Source: Alcanivorax sp. DG881 (lineage in GTDB: Bacteria; Pseudomonadota; Gammaproteobacteria; Pseudomonadales; Alcanivoracaceae). From it: a stretch of DNA of 64,000 nucleotides. Positions within the stretch are counted from its first letter, which is position 1, and every line of letters starts with the position of its first letter. The stretch spans positions 475,119-539,118 of the forward strand of contig NZ_DS989915.1 of assembly GCF_000155615.1 (NCBI RefSeq). The letters run 5' to 3'. The notes beneath the pieces are model-generated. The model did not search any database and had not been told where the DNA came from. It saw only the letters and a list, made by a program, of their open reading frames with translations. Position numbers and translations under genes: made by a program. Positions 18,679 to 28,528 of the stretch are shown here, piece by piece.

Positions 18679-19857
18679 TCAGAAGCAGTCTCCGGGAATG
18701 CGAACATTGCCTTCCATCAAAACACGGGCGCTACGGCTCATGCTGGCTTTGGTGGCCGTCCACTGCCCATCGACCTGCTTGGCCCCCGCGCCAACCCGCA
18801 GCGTGCCCGACGGGTGACCGAAGGTAACGCTGTCACGCTCGCCACCGCCAGCCGCCAGATTAACCAGGGTGCCCGGCACTGCCGAGGCACTGGCGATGGC
18901 AACGGCAGCGGTGCCCATCATGGCGTGGTGCAGTTTGCCCATGGACAACGCTCGCACCAACAGGTCCACATCCTCTTCACCAATTTGCTTGCCGCTGGAG
19001 GCAGCGTAGCTCTTGGGTTTGGAGACGAAGGCAATCTTCGGGGTGTGCTGTCGCGCTTCCGCTTCTTCAATGTTGTCGATCAGGCCCATGTGCTTGGCGC
19101 CGTAGGCACGGATCGTTTCAAATGTTTGCAGCGCTTCCTTGTTTTCGTTGATGTCACCCTGCAGCTCGGTACCGGTGTAACCGATATCTTCTGCGTTGAC
19201 GAAAACGGTAGGAATACCGGCATTGATCATGGTGGCCGGGAAAGATCCGACGCCTGGGACTTCAAGCTCATCAACCACATTGCCGGTGGGGAACATGGCA
19301 CCCTCCCCGTCTGCCGGGTCCATGAAGTCCACTTTTACTTCGGCGGCCGGAAAGGTTACGCCGTCCAGTTCAAAATCACCGGTTTCCTGCACTTCACCAT
19401 TGGTGATGGGAACGTGGGCAATAATGGTCTTCTGGATATTGACCTGCCAGATGCGAACAACGGCAATGCCGTTATCGGGGATACGGTCAGCAGAAACCAG
19501 ACCGTTATTGATGGCAAAGGCCCCGACAGCTGCGGTCAGGTTGCCACAGTTGCCGCTCCAGTCCACGAAAGGCTTATCGATGGAAACCTGGCCAAACAGA
19601 TAATCCACATCGTGATCAGCCTTTTCACTTTTCGCCAAGATCACTGACTTGCTGGTGCTGGACGTGGCGCCACCCATGCCATCGGTGTGCTTGCCATAAG
19701 GATCGGGGCTGCCGATCACCCGTAGCAGAATCTTGTCGCGGGCTTCGCCGGGAACTTGCGCGGCTTCAGGCAGATCCGTCAGGCTGAAGAAAACGCCTTT
19801 GCTGGTACCGCCCCGCATATAGGTGGCGGGGATTTTTATTTGTGGTGCGTGGGGCAT
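18679..19857 (-). CDS. prpF: 2-methylaconitate cis-trans isomerase
   Basis: Isomerises the 2-methyl-trans-aconitate made by AcnD so that it can be hydrated to 2-methylisocitrate. About 392 residues from the ATG at 19857, which has AAGGAG upstream; an earlier in-frame ATG lacks support. The N-terminus IPATYMRGGTSKGVFF is the PrpF hallmark, and DWSGNCGNLTAAVGAFAI carries the conserved catalytic-pocket Cys. The fold is diaminopimelate-epimerase-like. It lies 66 bp after acnD in the operon. Confidence 0.96.
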   Translation of the reverse strand: MPHAPQIKIPATYMRGGTSKGVFFSLTDLPEAAQVPGEARDKILLRVIGSPDPYGKHTDGMGGATSSTSKSVILAKSEKADHDVDYLFGQVSIDKPFVDWSGNCGNLTAAVGAFAINNGLVSADRIPDNGIAVVRIWQVNIQKTIIAHVPITNGEVQETGDFELDGVTFPAAEVKVDFMDPADGEGAMFPTGNVVDELEVPGVGSFPATMINAGIPTVFVNAEDIGYTGTELQGDINENKEALQTFETIRAYGAKHMGLIDNIEEAEARQHTPKIAFVSKPKSYAASSGKQIGEEDVDLLVRALSMGKLHHAMMGTAAVAIASASAVPGTLVNLAAGGGERDSVTFGHPSGTLRVGAGAKQVDGQWTATKASMSRSARVLMEGNVRIPGDCF

Positions 19858-19923
19858 GTCTTGCTCCTTGGAGAAAAACCGGTGGCCATTGGCCAACGCC
19901 AATGCCCACCCTGCAGTTTCGTT

Positions 19924-22515
19924 CTAGCCTGCTTCCGCCATAAACTCGTTGGCGAATTTTTGCAGGATGCCACCGGCGGAATACACGGACACTTCTTCGG
20001 CCGTATCCAGGCGGCACAGCACCGGGATGCGCTCTACGTCACCGTTGGCACGGTGCATTATCAGTGTCAGCTCAGCCCGCGGAGCCGGGCTGCCTTCCAC
20101 ATCAAACGTTTCCGTACCGTCGATGTTCAAGGTGTTGCGCGTTGTCCCTTCCTCGAACTGCAGGGGCATAACCCCCATGCCGATCAGGTTGGTGCGGTGG
20201 ATACGTTCGAAGCCTTCGGCCACGATGGTTTCCACCCCGGCCAGCGCTACACCTTTGGCGGCCCAGTCACGGGACGAGCCCTGACCGTAGTCTGCGCCAG
20301 CGATAATGATCAGCGGCTGCTTACGCTCCATGTAGGTTTCAATGGCTTCCCACATGCGCTTCACTTCGCCTTCCGGCTCTACCCGGGCCAGAGAGCCCTG
20401 GATCACATTACCGTCTTCATCTCTGACCATTTCATTGAACAGTTTCGGATTGGCCAGCGTAGCCCGCTGGGCAGTCAGATGGTCGCCACGGTGAGTTGCA
20501 TAGGAATTGAAGTCCTCTTCCGGCAGGCCCATCTTGTCCAGATACGCCCCTGCAGCACTGTCCAGCAGGATCGCGTTGGACGGCGACAAGTGGTCCGTGG
20601 TGATGTTGTCCGGCAGCACAGCCAGTGGGCGCATGCCTTTTAGCGCACGGGCTTCGGCCATGGTCCCTTCCCAGTAAGGCGGGCGGCGAATGTAGGTGGA
20701 CTGTGGACGCCAGTCGTACAGCGGGCTCGCTGCACGTACGCCATCGCCTTTCTTCTCGAACATGGGAATGTAGGTCTTGCGGAACTGCTCCGGCTTCACC
20801 GCAGACTTCACGATGGCGTCGATCTCTTCATCAGACGGCCAGATATCCTTGAGCATGATCGGGTTACCATCCTGATCGTGGCCCAGCACATCCTTCTCGA
20901 TATCGAAACGAATGGTGCCGGCGATAGCATAGGCCACCACCAGCGGCGGAGATGCCAGGAATGCCTGTTTGGCGTAAGGGTGAATCCGGCCATCAAAGTT
21001 ACGGTTGCCCGACAACACAGCGGTGGAATACAAGTCACGCTCGATTACTTCTTTCTGGATTTCAGGATCCAGCGCGCCGGACATGCCATTACAGGTGGTA
21101 CAGGCAAAGGCCACCACATCAAAGCCTTGCTGCTGCAGCTCTGGCAACAGACCGGACTCTTCCAGGTACATTTTTACCGTCTTGGAACCGGGCGCCAGGG
21201 AGCTTTTCACCCAGGGCTTGCGGACCAACCCCAGCTTGTTCGCATTACGGGCCAATAAACCCGCCCCAATGATATTGCGCGGGTTCGAGGTGTTGGTACA
21301 GCTGGTGATGGCAGCGATGATGACTGCCCCATCCGGCATCAGACCCTCTTCCTGCTTCCACTCCTTGGCAATACCACGGCTGCCCAGCTCGGAAACCGGC
21401 AGCAAAGAGTGAGGATTGGAAGGGCCGGCCAGGTTACGACCAACGGATGACAAATCGAACGACAACACGCGTTCGTATTCCACTTCTCTCAAACTGTCAG
21501 CCCACAAGCCGGTTTCCCTGGCGAATTTTTCCACCAGTGCGACCTGATCATCTTCACGGCCGGTGAGGCGCAGGTACTCAATGGTCTGATCATCGATAAA
21601 GAACATGCCAGCGGTAGCACCGTACTCCGGTGTCATGTTGGCAATGGTGGCGCGATCGCCTACGGATAAACTGTCGGCACCTTCGCCGAAGAATTCCAGG
21701 TAGGCGCCAACAACACGTTCTTTACGGAGAAACTCGGTCAATGCCAGCACCAGGTCAGTACCGGTGATGCCCGGATGCAGCTTGCCTGTCATCTCCACAC
21801 CAACGATATCCGGCAGACGCATCATGGACGGGTTACCGAGCATGACGTTTTCGGCTTCCAGACCACCCACGCCCACGGAGATGACGCCAAGCGCATCCAC
21901 CATGGGGGTGTGGCTGTCAGTGCCCACACAGGTGTCCGGGAAGGCCACGCCATCGCGCACCTGTACCACCGGAGACATTTTCTCCAGGTTGATCTGGTGC
22001 ATGATGCCATTGCCCGGCGGGATCACATCCACGTTATCGAAGGCAGTTTTGGTCCAGTTGATGAAATGGAACCGGTCCTCGTTGCGACGCTCTTCCACCG
22101 CGCGGTTCTTCTCGAATGCGCCCTCTTCAAAACCGGGATGCTCCACAGCCAGGGAGTGGTCAACGATAAGCTGGGTCGGCACCACCGGGTTCACCTGGGA
22201 CGGATCTCCGCCCTTCTCGGCGATGGCATCACGCAGGCCAGCCAGGTCTACCAACGCGGTCTGGCCGAGAATGTCATGGCAGACAACGCGGGCCGGATAC
22301 CAGGGAAAGTCCAAGTCGCGTTTGCGCTCGATGAGCTGCTTGAGCGCATCGGTCAAATCCTGAGGCGCACAGCGGCGCACCAGCTGCTCTGCCAGAATTC
22401 GGGAAGTGTATGGAAGTTTTGCATAGGCCCCAGGCTGGATCGCATCGACCGCCGCACGGGTGTCGAAATAGTCCAGCTCGGTGCCGGGGAGGGATTTGCG
22501 GTATTCGGTGTTCAT
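19924..22515 (-). CDS. acnD: Fe/S-dependent 2-methylcitrate dehydratase
   Basis: Aconitase-family enzyme of 863 residues from the ATG at 22515. It dehydrates 2-methylcitrate together with PrpF. Iron-sulfur ligands lie in ITSCTNTSNPRN and FACTTCNGMSG. The N-terminal substrate region reads YFDTRAAVDAIQPGAYAKLP, the AcnD rather than AcnA form. The C-terminal swivel domain has GADYGQGSSRDWAAKGVAL. The first in-frame start (22569) adds 18 unrelated residues, so 22515 is preferred. It lies between prpC and prpF, the order known from Shewanella and Pseudomonas. Confidence 0.96.
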   Translation of the reverse strand: MNTEYRKSLPGTELDYFDTRAAVDAIQPGAYAKLPYTSRILAEQLVRRCAPQDLTDALKQLIERKRDLDFPWYPARVVCHDILGQTALVDLAGLRDAIAEKGGDPSQVNPVVPTQLIVDHSLAVEHPGFEEGAFEKNRAVEERRNEDRFHFINWTKTAFDNVDVIPPGNGIMHQINLEKMSPVVQVRDGVAFPDTCVGTDSHTPMVDALGVISVGVGGLEAENVMLGNPSMMRLPDIVGVEMTGKLHPGITGTDLVLALTEFLRKERVVGAYLEFFGEGADSLSVGDRATIANMTPEYGATAGMFFIDDQTIEYLRLTGREDDQVALVEKFARETGLWADSLREVEYERVLSFDLSSVGRNLAGPSNPHSLLPVSELGSRGIAKEWKQEEGLMPDGAVIIAAITSCTNTSNPRNIIGAGLLARNANKLGLVRKPWVKSSLAPGSKTVKMYLEESGLLPELQQQGFDVVAFACTTCNGMSGALDPEIQKEVIERDLYSTAVLSGNRNFDGRIHPYAKQAFLASPPLVVAYAIAGTIRFDIEKDVLGHDQDGNPIMLKDIWPSDEEIDAIVKSAVKPEQFRKTYIPMFEKKGDGVRAASPLYDWRPQSTYIRRPPYWEGTMAEARALKGMRPLAVLPDNITTDHLSPSNAILLDSAAGAYLDKMGLPEEDFNSYATHRGDHLTAQRATLANPKLFNEMVRDEDGNVIQGSLARVEPEGEVKRMWEAIETYMERKQPLIIIAGADYGQGSSRDWAAKGVALAGVETIVAEGFERIHRTNLIGMGVMPLQFEEGTTRNTLNIDGTETFDVEGSPAPRAELTLIMHRANGDVERIPVLCRLDTAEEVSVYSAGGILQKFANEFMAEAG

Positions 22516-22592
22516 AGCCTGGGGATCTCTTGTCTGGGTGCTTGAATGTGAACGAAGGAATGAATGCATTGACGCTGAATGCCAAACGCATA

Positions 22593-22619
22593 ATGCCTGA
22601 CGGGGTGAGCGTCAGGCAT
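22593..22619 (-). terminator. Hairpin downstream of prpC
   Basis: ATGCCTGAC (22593-22601) and GTCAGGCAT (22611-22619) form a perfect 9-bp stem between prpC and acnD. No U tract follows on the minus strand, so it is more likely a processing or stability element than a full terminator. Confidence 0.4.
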
Positions 22620-22622
22620 CAA

Positions 22623-22650
22623 GCGTCAGGCGCCAGGCGCCAGGCGCCAG
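22623..22650. repeat. Heptameric tandem repeat after prpC
   Basis: One GCGTCAG followed by three exact GCGCCAG copies, ending six bases before the prpC stop codon. Copy number could vary by slippage. The period matches the tracts at 1419 and 60162, though the sequence differs. Confidence 0.65.
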
Positions 22651-22656
22651 GCGTTA

Positions 22657-23802
22657 TCAACCTCGCTCAGCGATCGGCGTTACCGGGCGCAACTCTTCAC
22701 CGGTGTAATCCGCACTCGGGCGAATAATGCGGTTATCCGCGCGCTGCTCCATCACGTGCCCCGCCCAACCGGTCAGGCGGCTCATTACGAAAATCGGTGT
22801 GAACAGTTTTGTCGGAATGCCCATGAAGAAATAGGCAGACGCATGGAAGAAATCGGCATTACAGAACAGTTTCTTCTCGCGCCACATGACTTCTTCACAA
22901 CGCACGGACACGGGGTACAACACGGTATCGCCCACATCCTGGCCCAGCTTTTCAGCCCACTGTTTAATGATGGCGTTACGCGGATCGGATTCCGTATAGA
23001 TCGCATGGCCGAAGCCCATGATCTTCTCTTTACGTTCCAGCATGCCCATCATTTCTTTCTCGGCATGATCTGCATCGGAGAACTTTTCGATCATATCCAT
23101 GGCCGCTTCGTTGGCGCCACCGTGCAGCGGGCCACGCAGGGTGCCGATAGCACCAGTGATGCAGCTGTGGATGTCGGACAGTGTGGATGCACACACACGG
23201 GCGGTGAACGTAGAGGCGTTGAACTCGTGCTCTGCGTACAGAATCAGCGAAACGTTCATCACACGCTCATGCAGCTCGTTGGGCTTTTCGCCACGCAGCA
23301 TGTGCAGGAAGTGGGCGCCGATGGACGCATCACCCGTGTTTTCATCAATACGCACACCATCGTGACTGAAGCGATACCAGTAACAGATGATGGACGGGAA
23401 ACAAGCCAGCATGCGATCAACACAGGCTTCCTGGGTGGGGAAGGCACCCATCACGCTCGTGTCTTCCTGTTCCAGATTGCCCAGCATGGAACAACCGGTG
23501 CGGATCACGTCCATGGGGTGAGCATCTTTCGGAATCTGCTCGAGAACGGTTTTCAGTTCTGCCGGCAAGCTGCGCAGACCTTGCAACTTGGTCTTGTAAG
23601 CATCCAGTTCCGCCTGGGTCGGCAGCGCGCCCTTGAGGATCAGGTGTGCGACTTCTTCAAATTCGCAGTTTTCCGCCAGATCCTTAACATCGTAACCCCG
23701 GTAGGTCAGGCCGGAGCCAGAAACACCTACAGTGGAAAGTGCGGTTTTACCTGCTACCTGGCCACGCAGGCCTGCGCCGCCGAGTTTTTTTGCTTCTGCC
23801 AT
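22657..23802 (-). CDS. prpC: 2-methylcitrate synthase
   Basis: Condenses propionyl-CoA with oxaloacetate. 381 residues from the ATG at 23802, which has AAGGAG eight bases upstream; the longer frame is rejected. The citrate-synthase catalytic region shows LYAEHEFNASTFTARV (His, Asp-side loop) and GPLHGGANEAAM. The second conserved His is in GFGHAIYTESDPRN. Short length without the type I N-terminal domain and its neighbours identify it as PrpC rather than GltA. It lies 133 bp after prpB. Confidence 0.96.
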   Translation of the reverse strand: MAEAKKLGGAGLRGQVAGKTALSTVGVSGSGLTYRGYDVKDLAENCEFEEVAHLILKGALPTQAELDAYKTKLQGLRSLPAELKTVLEQIPKDAHPMDVIRTGCSMLGNLEQEDTSVMGAFPTQEACVDRMLACFPSIICYWYRFSHDGVRIDENTGDASIGAHFLHMLRGEKPNELHERVMNVSLILYAEHEFNASTFTARVCASTLSDIHSCITGAIGTLRGPLHGGANEAAMDMIEKFSDADHAEKEMMGMLERKEKIMGFGHAIYTESDPRNAIIKQWAEKLGQDVGDTVLYPVSVRCEEVMWREKKLFCNADFFHASAYFFMGIPTKLFTPIFVMSRLTGWAGHVMEQRADNRIIRPSADYTGEELRPVTPIAERG

Positions 23803-23935
23803 GATGTATCTCCTTTGAATCTTATTTCCGCCAATGCGGATTCTGTGCTGTAAGGGCACCACTCGGAGCGGGAACCGGCATGAGGAAATTCAAGACCCGG
23901 TTCGCACCTCAAGAGGGACTCCTACAAAATCGGTA

Positions 23936-24826
23936 TCAGCCCTTGCTCTTGGCGAAGAGTGCATCCAGTTTCTGTTCGTAATCGTGGTAGTTCAGGAAAT
24001 CATACAGCTCCATACGTGTCTGCATGATGTCTACCACGTCTTTCTGGTGGCCCTGCTCACGAATGCTCTGGTACACCTGCAGCGCCGCTTTGTTCATGGC
24101 ACGGAAGGCACTCAGTGGGTACAGGACCATATCGGCGCCGGCCTCAGCCAGCTCTTCACGGCTGAACAGCGGCGTAGCACCAAACTCGGTAATGTTTGCC
24201 AGCAAAGGTGCATCACCCAGGCCTTTTTTGAAGGCTTTATAATCTTCCAGGGTATGTACCGCTTCTGCGAAGATGCCATCAGCCCCTGCTTCGATACAGG
24301 CACGAGCGCGTTCAACAGCCGCTTCCAGGCCGTCTTTCTGGAAGGCATCAGTACGGGCGATAATAAAAAAGTCATCATCGGTCTTGCCGTCAACGGCAGC
24401 TTTTACCCGGTCGACCATTTCTTCCTGGGAAACAATTTCCTTGTTCGGGCGGTGGCCGCAGCGCTTCTGGGCAACCTGGTCCTCCAGGTGTACCGCACCG
24501 GCGCCAGCCTTGATCATTTCCTTAACGGTGCGGGAAATGTTGAACGCCCCACCCCAGCCTGTATCGATATCCACCAGCAACGGCGTGTCCACGGCACTGG
24601 AGATACGACGAACGTCTTCCAGCACATCGTTCATGCTGGTCATGCCCAGATCAGGCATACCGTAACTGGCATTGGCCACACCGCCACCGGAGAGGTAGAT
24701 GGCACGGTAGCCAACCTGTTCCGCCATCATTGCTGCATAGGCATTAATGGTTCCCATGATTTGCAGGGGCTTCTCTTCCGCGAGCGCTTTACGGAAGCGG
24801 CCGCCGGCGGTCAGGTTTGCTGACAT
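23936..24826 (-). CDS. prpB: 2-methylisocitrate lyase
   Basis: Cleaves 2-methylisocitrate to pyruvate and succinate. 296 residues, full length. The catalytic KRCGH motif is at residues 121-125 (Cys123), preceded by the Mg-binding [11 protein letters not shown] (about 87-97) and [21 protein letters not shown] is typical of methylisocitrate lyases. It starts 9 bp after the gntR stop, the first enzymatic gene of the operon. Confidence 0.97.
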   Translation of the reverse strand: MSANLTAGGRFRKALAEEKPLQIMGTINAYAAMMAEQVGYRAIYLSGGGVANASYGMPDLGMTSMNDVLEDVRRISSAVDTPLLVDIDTGWGGAFNISRTVKEMIKAGAGAVHLEDQVAQKRCGHRPNKEIVSQEEMVDRVKAAVDGKTDDDFFIIARTDAFQKDGLEAAVERARACIEAGADGIFAEAVHTLEDYKAFKKGLGDAPLLANITEFGATPLFSREELAEAGADMVLYPLSAFRAMNKAALQVYQSIREQGHQKDVVDIMQTRMELYDFLNYHDYEQKLDALFAKSKG

Positions 24827-24835
24827 GGCGTTCTC

Positions 24836-25534
24836 CTAAGTATCCGATTTCAGGTTTTCCGCCTTGTGGGCGGCATATTGGGTTTCGATGTTCTTGCGGG
24901 CACTGCTGATATGGCGGCGCATCAACAGCTCCGCCATCTCACCATCGCGGGCTTCAATGGCCTCCACGATACGGCGATGTTCGTTAAGGGCTTTTTGCGG
25001 ACGGTTGGCCACCGAGCTGAACTGATAACGGTACATGCGCACCAAGTGGTAAAGCTCGCCAATCAACATCTGGCTGAGGGTGCCATTGTGGCTGCCCTGG
25101 ATGATGCGGTAATGGAAATCCAGGTCGCCTTCCCGCTGAAAGTAAGCGGTATCCTGTTGCAGATCCTGCTGTTGCTCATGCTGAGCCAACACGTCATAGA
25201 GGCCGTTGACCTCCTCAACAGACATGTGCTCAGCCGCCAAGCGTGCCGCCATGCCTTCCAGCGCTTCGCGCACATGATAGATTTCGATGAGGTCATCGAA
25301 ACTGAGGGAGGCCACGCGGGTGCCCACATGGACCACGCGCTCCAGCAACTTACGGGATTCGAGGCGACGAATGGCTTCGCGGAGCGGACCGCGGCTGACA
25401 CCGTAGCGCCCTGCCAGCTCGGTTTCGCTGACTTTGGAACCGGGCGGGATCTCGCCACGCACGATATCGTCCTGCAGACGGGCAAAAACCCGGTCCGCCA
25501 AGGTGCGTGCAGATTCTGGTGCAGTGACAGACAT
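24836..25534 (-). CDS. GntR/FCD-family regulator of the prp operon
   Basis: 232 residues. The N-terminal winged helix-turn-helix runs from about residue 10 to 75 (SETELAGRYGVSRGPLREAI), and the all-helical FCD ligand domain from about 85 to 220. It heads the methylcitrate operon and very likely controls it in response to a propionate-pathway intermediate, by analogy with Pseudomonas. The sigma54-type PrpR of enterics is absent. The start at 25534 has no Shine-Dalgarno; a T run and hairpin lie immediately upstream. Two TTGT-N2-ACAA operators lie in the same leader, so autoregulation is likely. Confidence 0.93.
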   Translation of the reverse strand: MSVTAPESARTLADRVFARLQDDIVRGEIPPGSKVSETELAGRYGVSRGPLREAIRRLESRKLLERVVHVGTRVASLSFDDLIEIYHVREALEGMAARLAAEHMSVEEVNGLYDVLAQHEQQQDLQQDTAYFQREGDLDFHYRIIQGSHNGTLSQMLIGELYHLVRMYRYQFSSVANRPQKALNEHRRIVEAIEARDGEMAELLMRRHISSARKNIETQYAAHKAENLKSDT

Positions 25535-25572
25535 AAAAAAGCCCGATTGTTGACAATTTCAACGACCGGGCT
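25535..25572 (-). terminator. Terminator-like hairpin abutting the gntR start codon
   Basis: On the minus strand AGCCCG pairs with CGGGCT (25567-25572 with 25540-25545). The inner arms TCGTTGA and TCAACAA extend the stem with one mismatch. Six T residues follow (25540-25535) and then the ATG of gntR. It can serve as the terminator of filF, 64-101 bp upstream, but it also lies inside any gntR leader starting farther up. Confidence 0.6.
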
Positions 25573-25619
25573 GGACTTTACGCCCTCAGAGCATGGACTT
25601 CAAGGGCGATTGTTGACAA
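25547..25619. promoter_or_regulatory. Two candidate GntR operators in the prp leader
   Basis: TTGTTGACAA occurs at 25547-25556 and 25610-25619, 63 bp apart (six helical turns). Each is an inverted TTGT-N2-ACAA, matching the usual spacing of FCD-type GntR sites. The proximal copy is embedded in the leader hairpin. Confidence 0.65.
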
Positions 25620-25635
25620 TGACTGACTTAAACCA

Positions 25636-27600
25636 TCAAGGCGCCAGAGGATCGCAGCCACTGCCGGGGTCACCAGCGAAAAACTGGACGGCGCCCTGAG
25701 AAATAGCCACCAGCATCTCCTGCTCGTCCTCAGTGAGATCGCTCAGGTTATTGGTTTCATCGGGGTCAGCAGGCGCCGGCAACGCGGCAACCCACTCTTT
25801 CTGTTGAATGTACGGATAATAGCCATCCACCCAGAGCGCACGAAGGCCTTCATCGAAATTGTTATCACCAGTACGGTACATCGGCGTACAGGCATCATCC
25901 AGATCAACCCGCCCCTCAATGGTGACACCAAAGTTGGCGGTGACATCCGGTTGAGCAGCGTCTGGCGCCAACAACAGCGAGATATTGGCAGAGTTGGAAT
26001 CAGTCAGGGTGCGGGTAACAAAACCCACCGCCCAGCTATTGGCTGCGCTGTCCGGGCAAGAGCCATCCGCCGGGCCAGCCATGATCACACCGTAATCCGG
26101 GCTGGAGATATCGCTGATCACATCAAGGCAGAAAACGGCGCTGCCATAATAATCCGCACGGGGCTGCTCTTCTGTGACGCTTTTACTATTGATTTCCGGA
26201 GGGTAGTTACCACTGCCATCATCAGCCGTTTCAATATCCGGGTTGGGGATGGCGGTACAGTCTGCGGCATCATCCTGTGACAGACAGGCGCGCATCAACC
26301 GCACAGTAAACGGCCCAGCCAATGCCAGATCATCAATGATCGTTTGCTCTGGCTCCGCCTGGGGCGCTGCTTCCAGCTCACCGGACAGCGGCAGTTCAAC
26401 CGCATCGCCCACCAGGGTCCCGGTCAATTGTCCCTTGTCACCACTGGCCAGAGAAGACCCCAGGTTCGGATAATTCAGCTCGATATCCGTCTTGCCAACC
26501 CCATTTTCCGGCAAGAAATTATTGTAAACAATCTTGTTAAGGAAACGTCCCTGTACTGCAAGATCCGTATCGCCGTCAGGCTCAATGGATATCACGCCAG
26601 CATTTTCAAACTGCAGCTTTTCATTGACAGCCGCTGACGCTGTAAACGCCACCAGCTCCTGCTTGAAATCATCCTGCGATGCAGCCCGGGCAGCGAACCC
26701 GAGGCCCATTACCTTGCCGTTGGGCAGAATCAGCGGGGGCTGGCCAAGCGCAGTGTCATCGGTCAAGCGACCAGGCAAGTTGATGGTAACGGTGTCATTG
26801 GCAGCGGCAGAAGACGGATTTTCATCCTGGCAGGTAATAAAAATACAGGAGCGGAAACTGTAATTGCCTGCAGACGTATACCCATTAGCTCGCTCTACCT
26901 TGGCCAGGGGCACATTAGGGTCAGGGTCAATTCCGGCCAACGAGCCGGATGTCAATTGCGCATTAACCGCGACAAAGAAAGCGTCCCAATCATTGCGAAA
27001 ATCGGCGTACACAGCAGTATCAATCGCCTGTTCATAGGTCTCCGGATCATTGTCATAAACCTCATGAACGGCCACCGGGATTTCCACGAAGTCCGGTGTC
27101 GCCGAATCCACATCCAGACCCTGAATCAAGGCAGCCACATTGCGACTCTGAGCCTCAGAGGTCGCCTCCCGGAACGGTGAATTCTTCAGGTCAGCCACCG
27201 TGACGGCATAACGGGTATAGGCCTCCTGGCTGGGGAATTCGATACTCCCCAAAGACAGATAATTCCCTTCAAATAGAGCGTTACCAATCAGGAACTCAAC
27301 ACCTTGCGAGTTATTCGGGCACAGCGCATTGAACGCGGGCACCGTGACCACGTTACCGTTCGAATCAACCGATTCCTGATCCGCATCCGAAGTAAAGAAC
27401 ACCACATTGGTACCGGTACAGGTGTACCCCAGATTGCTGACATGGGGGCCCGCCAACTCAACCAGCACATCCCCGCGCGAAGAGGGATCACACCCTGCCC
27501 CGGCCGGACACCCGGGCACGGTCGCATCGGAAAAGTCTTCGCCGCCATTACACCCGGCTAGCGCAAGAGAGAGCGTGGTCAGGACAAAAAGAAATCGCAT
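25636..27600 (-). CDS. filF: FilF-like lipoprotein
   Basis: Large predicted lipoprotein of 654 residues. The lipobox LALAGC places the lipidated Cys at residue 17, and the ATG at 27600 has AGGAAA upstream. No enzyme motif was seen; the sequence is rich in Asp, Asn and Pro with scattered Cys. Position last in the A-B-C-D-E-F order, size and lipobox match the Acinetobacter protein named FilF as I recall it, so the symbol rests on context more than on sequence. Likely an outer-membrane lipoprotein of the surface system. The terminator-like hairpin at 25535-25572 follows. Confidence 0.75.
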   Translation of the reverse strand: MRFLFVLTTLSLALAGCNGGEDFSDATVPGCPAGAGCDPSSRGDVLVELAGPHVSNLGYTCTGTNVVFFTSDADQESVDSNGNVVTVPAFNALCPNNSQGVEFLIGNALFEGNYLSLGSIEFPSQEAYTRYAVTVADLKNSPFREATSEAQSRNVAALIQGLDVDSATPDFVEIPVAVHEVYDNDPETYEQAIDTAVYADFRNDWDAFFVAVNAQLTSGSLAGIDPDPNVPLAKVERANGYTSAGNYSFRSCIFITCQDENPSSAAANDTVTINLPGRLTDDTALGQPPLILPNGKVMGLGFAARAASQDDFKQELVAFTASAAVNEKLQFENAGVISIEPDGDTDLAVQGRFLNKIVYNNFLPENGVGKTDIELNYPNLGSSLASGDKGQLTGTLVGDAVELPLSGELEAAPQAEPEQTIIDDLALAGPFTVRLMRACLSQDDAADCTAIPNPDIETADDGSGNYPPEINSKSVTEEQPRADYYGSAVFCLDVISDISSPDYGVIMAGPADGSCPDSAANSWAVGFVTRTLTDSNSANISLLLAPDAAQPDVTANFGVTIEGRVDLDDACTPMYRTGDNNFDEGLRALWVDGYYPYIQQKEWVAALPAPADPDETNNLSDLTEDEQEMLVAISQGAVQFFAGDPGSGCDPLAP

Positions 27601-27640
27601 ATAGGTTTCCTGTGCATTCGCGTGAGATTCGTTACGCTCG

Positions 27641-28528
27641 CTAGGGGGCGGTCAGAACCAACTCACCTTCCGTCACCTGCTTCAACCCGTCGGTGCCAGG
27701 GCGGCTTTCAAAATAAGGAAGAAAAACAACCAGATAGTATTGACCCGGCTCCCTTTCAACGGTTCCCTGCAAGTAGCCGTAGCGGTACCAGGTTTCCGGG
27801 TACTTACGGCTGAACGGCTGGTCTACAAGCATGACCGGCAAGCCATCCTTGTCCAGCCAGAGCAACTCAACAGCGAGATAGCCCTCCTTGCGAATAAACG
27901 CCATCAGCGATACGCGGCTTACCTCATCAGGGAATGAATAAATTCTTGCCCGATAAGCGGATTCTCCCACCAGAACGGGCGTGTCTGCCCCAAAAGCCAG
28001 TAGCGCTTCCTTGCCGGATTCCAGGGTTTGCGCCTCTGCAAGCAAATGCTGGCAACAATCTGCCCGCAGCGCACGATAGGTTTCCAGGTAAGCATCGGCA
28101 TCCAGGGTTTCATAGGGCGCGGGTGCCGAACTGGCGGCCTCTCGTTCAGCCCCCATGTCCAGAGGGCGACTCACCAACTGGCCTGTTTCATCCACATAAC
28201 TGATGAAACGGTCGTTCTCGCGGGCCTCCAGCTCCTGGTCCACCTCGACACTGGGGCGGTAGTCTTCCACAGACTCGCGATCAGAAGAACCCCTGTTCGG
28301 CGTTTTCTGACTGGAGGCAGAATCGGCGGCCTCAGTCGAGTCGTTTGCTGCACCGGTCTTGCCTGACGCGGCCGGCCGCTCAAGGGTGACCAGATTTCCC
28401 TGTGCATCCATGTAAACGTACAGCCCTCCCTCTCCCGCTGCGCGCTGAGGCTGACTTTGACTGATGCTTTGCCCCTGGCTCTGGCAGCCGGTCGCCAGTG
28501 CCACAAGCAGCAAGATCGACAGGCGCAT
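27641..28528 (-). CDS. filE: FilE-like lipoprotein
   Basis: Predicted lipoprotein of 295 residues with lipobox ALATGC (Cys15). The ATG at 28528 overlaps the filD stop by one base (TGATG), implying coupling. After the lipid anchor comes a Gln/Ser-rich linker, then GEGGLYVYMDAQGNLVTLER. A similar phrase, RFISYVDETGQLVSRPL, recurs near residue 110, so the N-terminal half may contain a short repeated beta motif. The C-terminal half (about 145-295) looks like one globular domain. FilE in Acinetobacter is annotated as a pilus assembly protein; the function here is inferred from order. Confidence 0.75.
   Translation of the reverse strand: MRLSILLLVALATGCQSQGQSISQSQPQRAAGEGGLYVYMDAQGNLVTLERPAASGKTGAANDSTEAADSASSQKTPNRGSSDRESVEDYRPSVEVDQELEARENDRFISYVDETGQLVSRPLDMGAEREAASSAPAPYETLDADAYLETYRALRADCCQHLLAEAQTLESGKEALLAFGADTPVLVGESAYRARIYSFPDEVSRVSLMAFIRKEGYLAVELLWLDKDGLPVMLVDQPFSRKYPETWYRYGYLQGTVEREPGQYYLVVFLPYFESRPGTDGLKQVTEGELVLTAP

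Noticed and set aside
22756-23853. 365-codon plus-strand frame opposite prpC
   Set aside because: prpC is unambiguous and the antisense translation is His/Gln-rich with no family likeness.
16950-25534. prp operon as part of a transferred island
   Set aside because: Gene order and composition match the usual chromosomal arrangement in related bacteria, with no integrase or tRNA junction.
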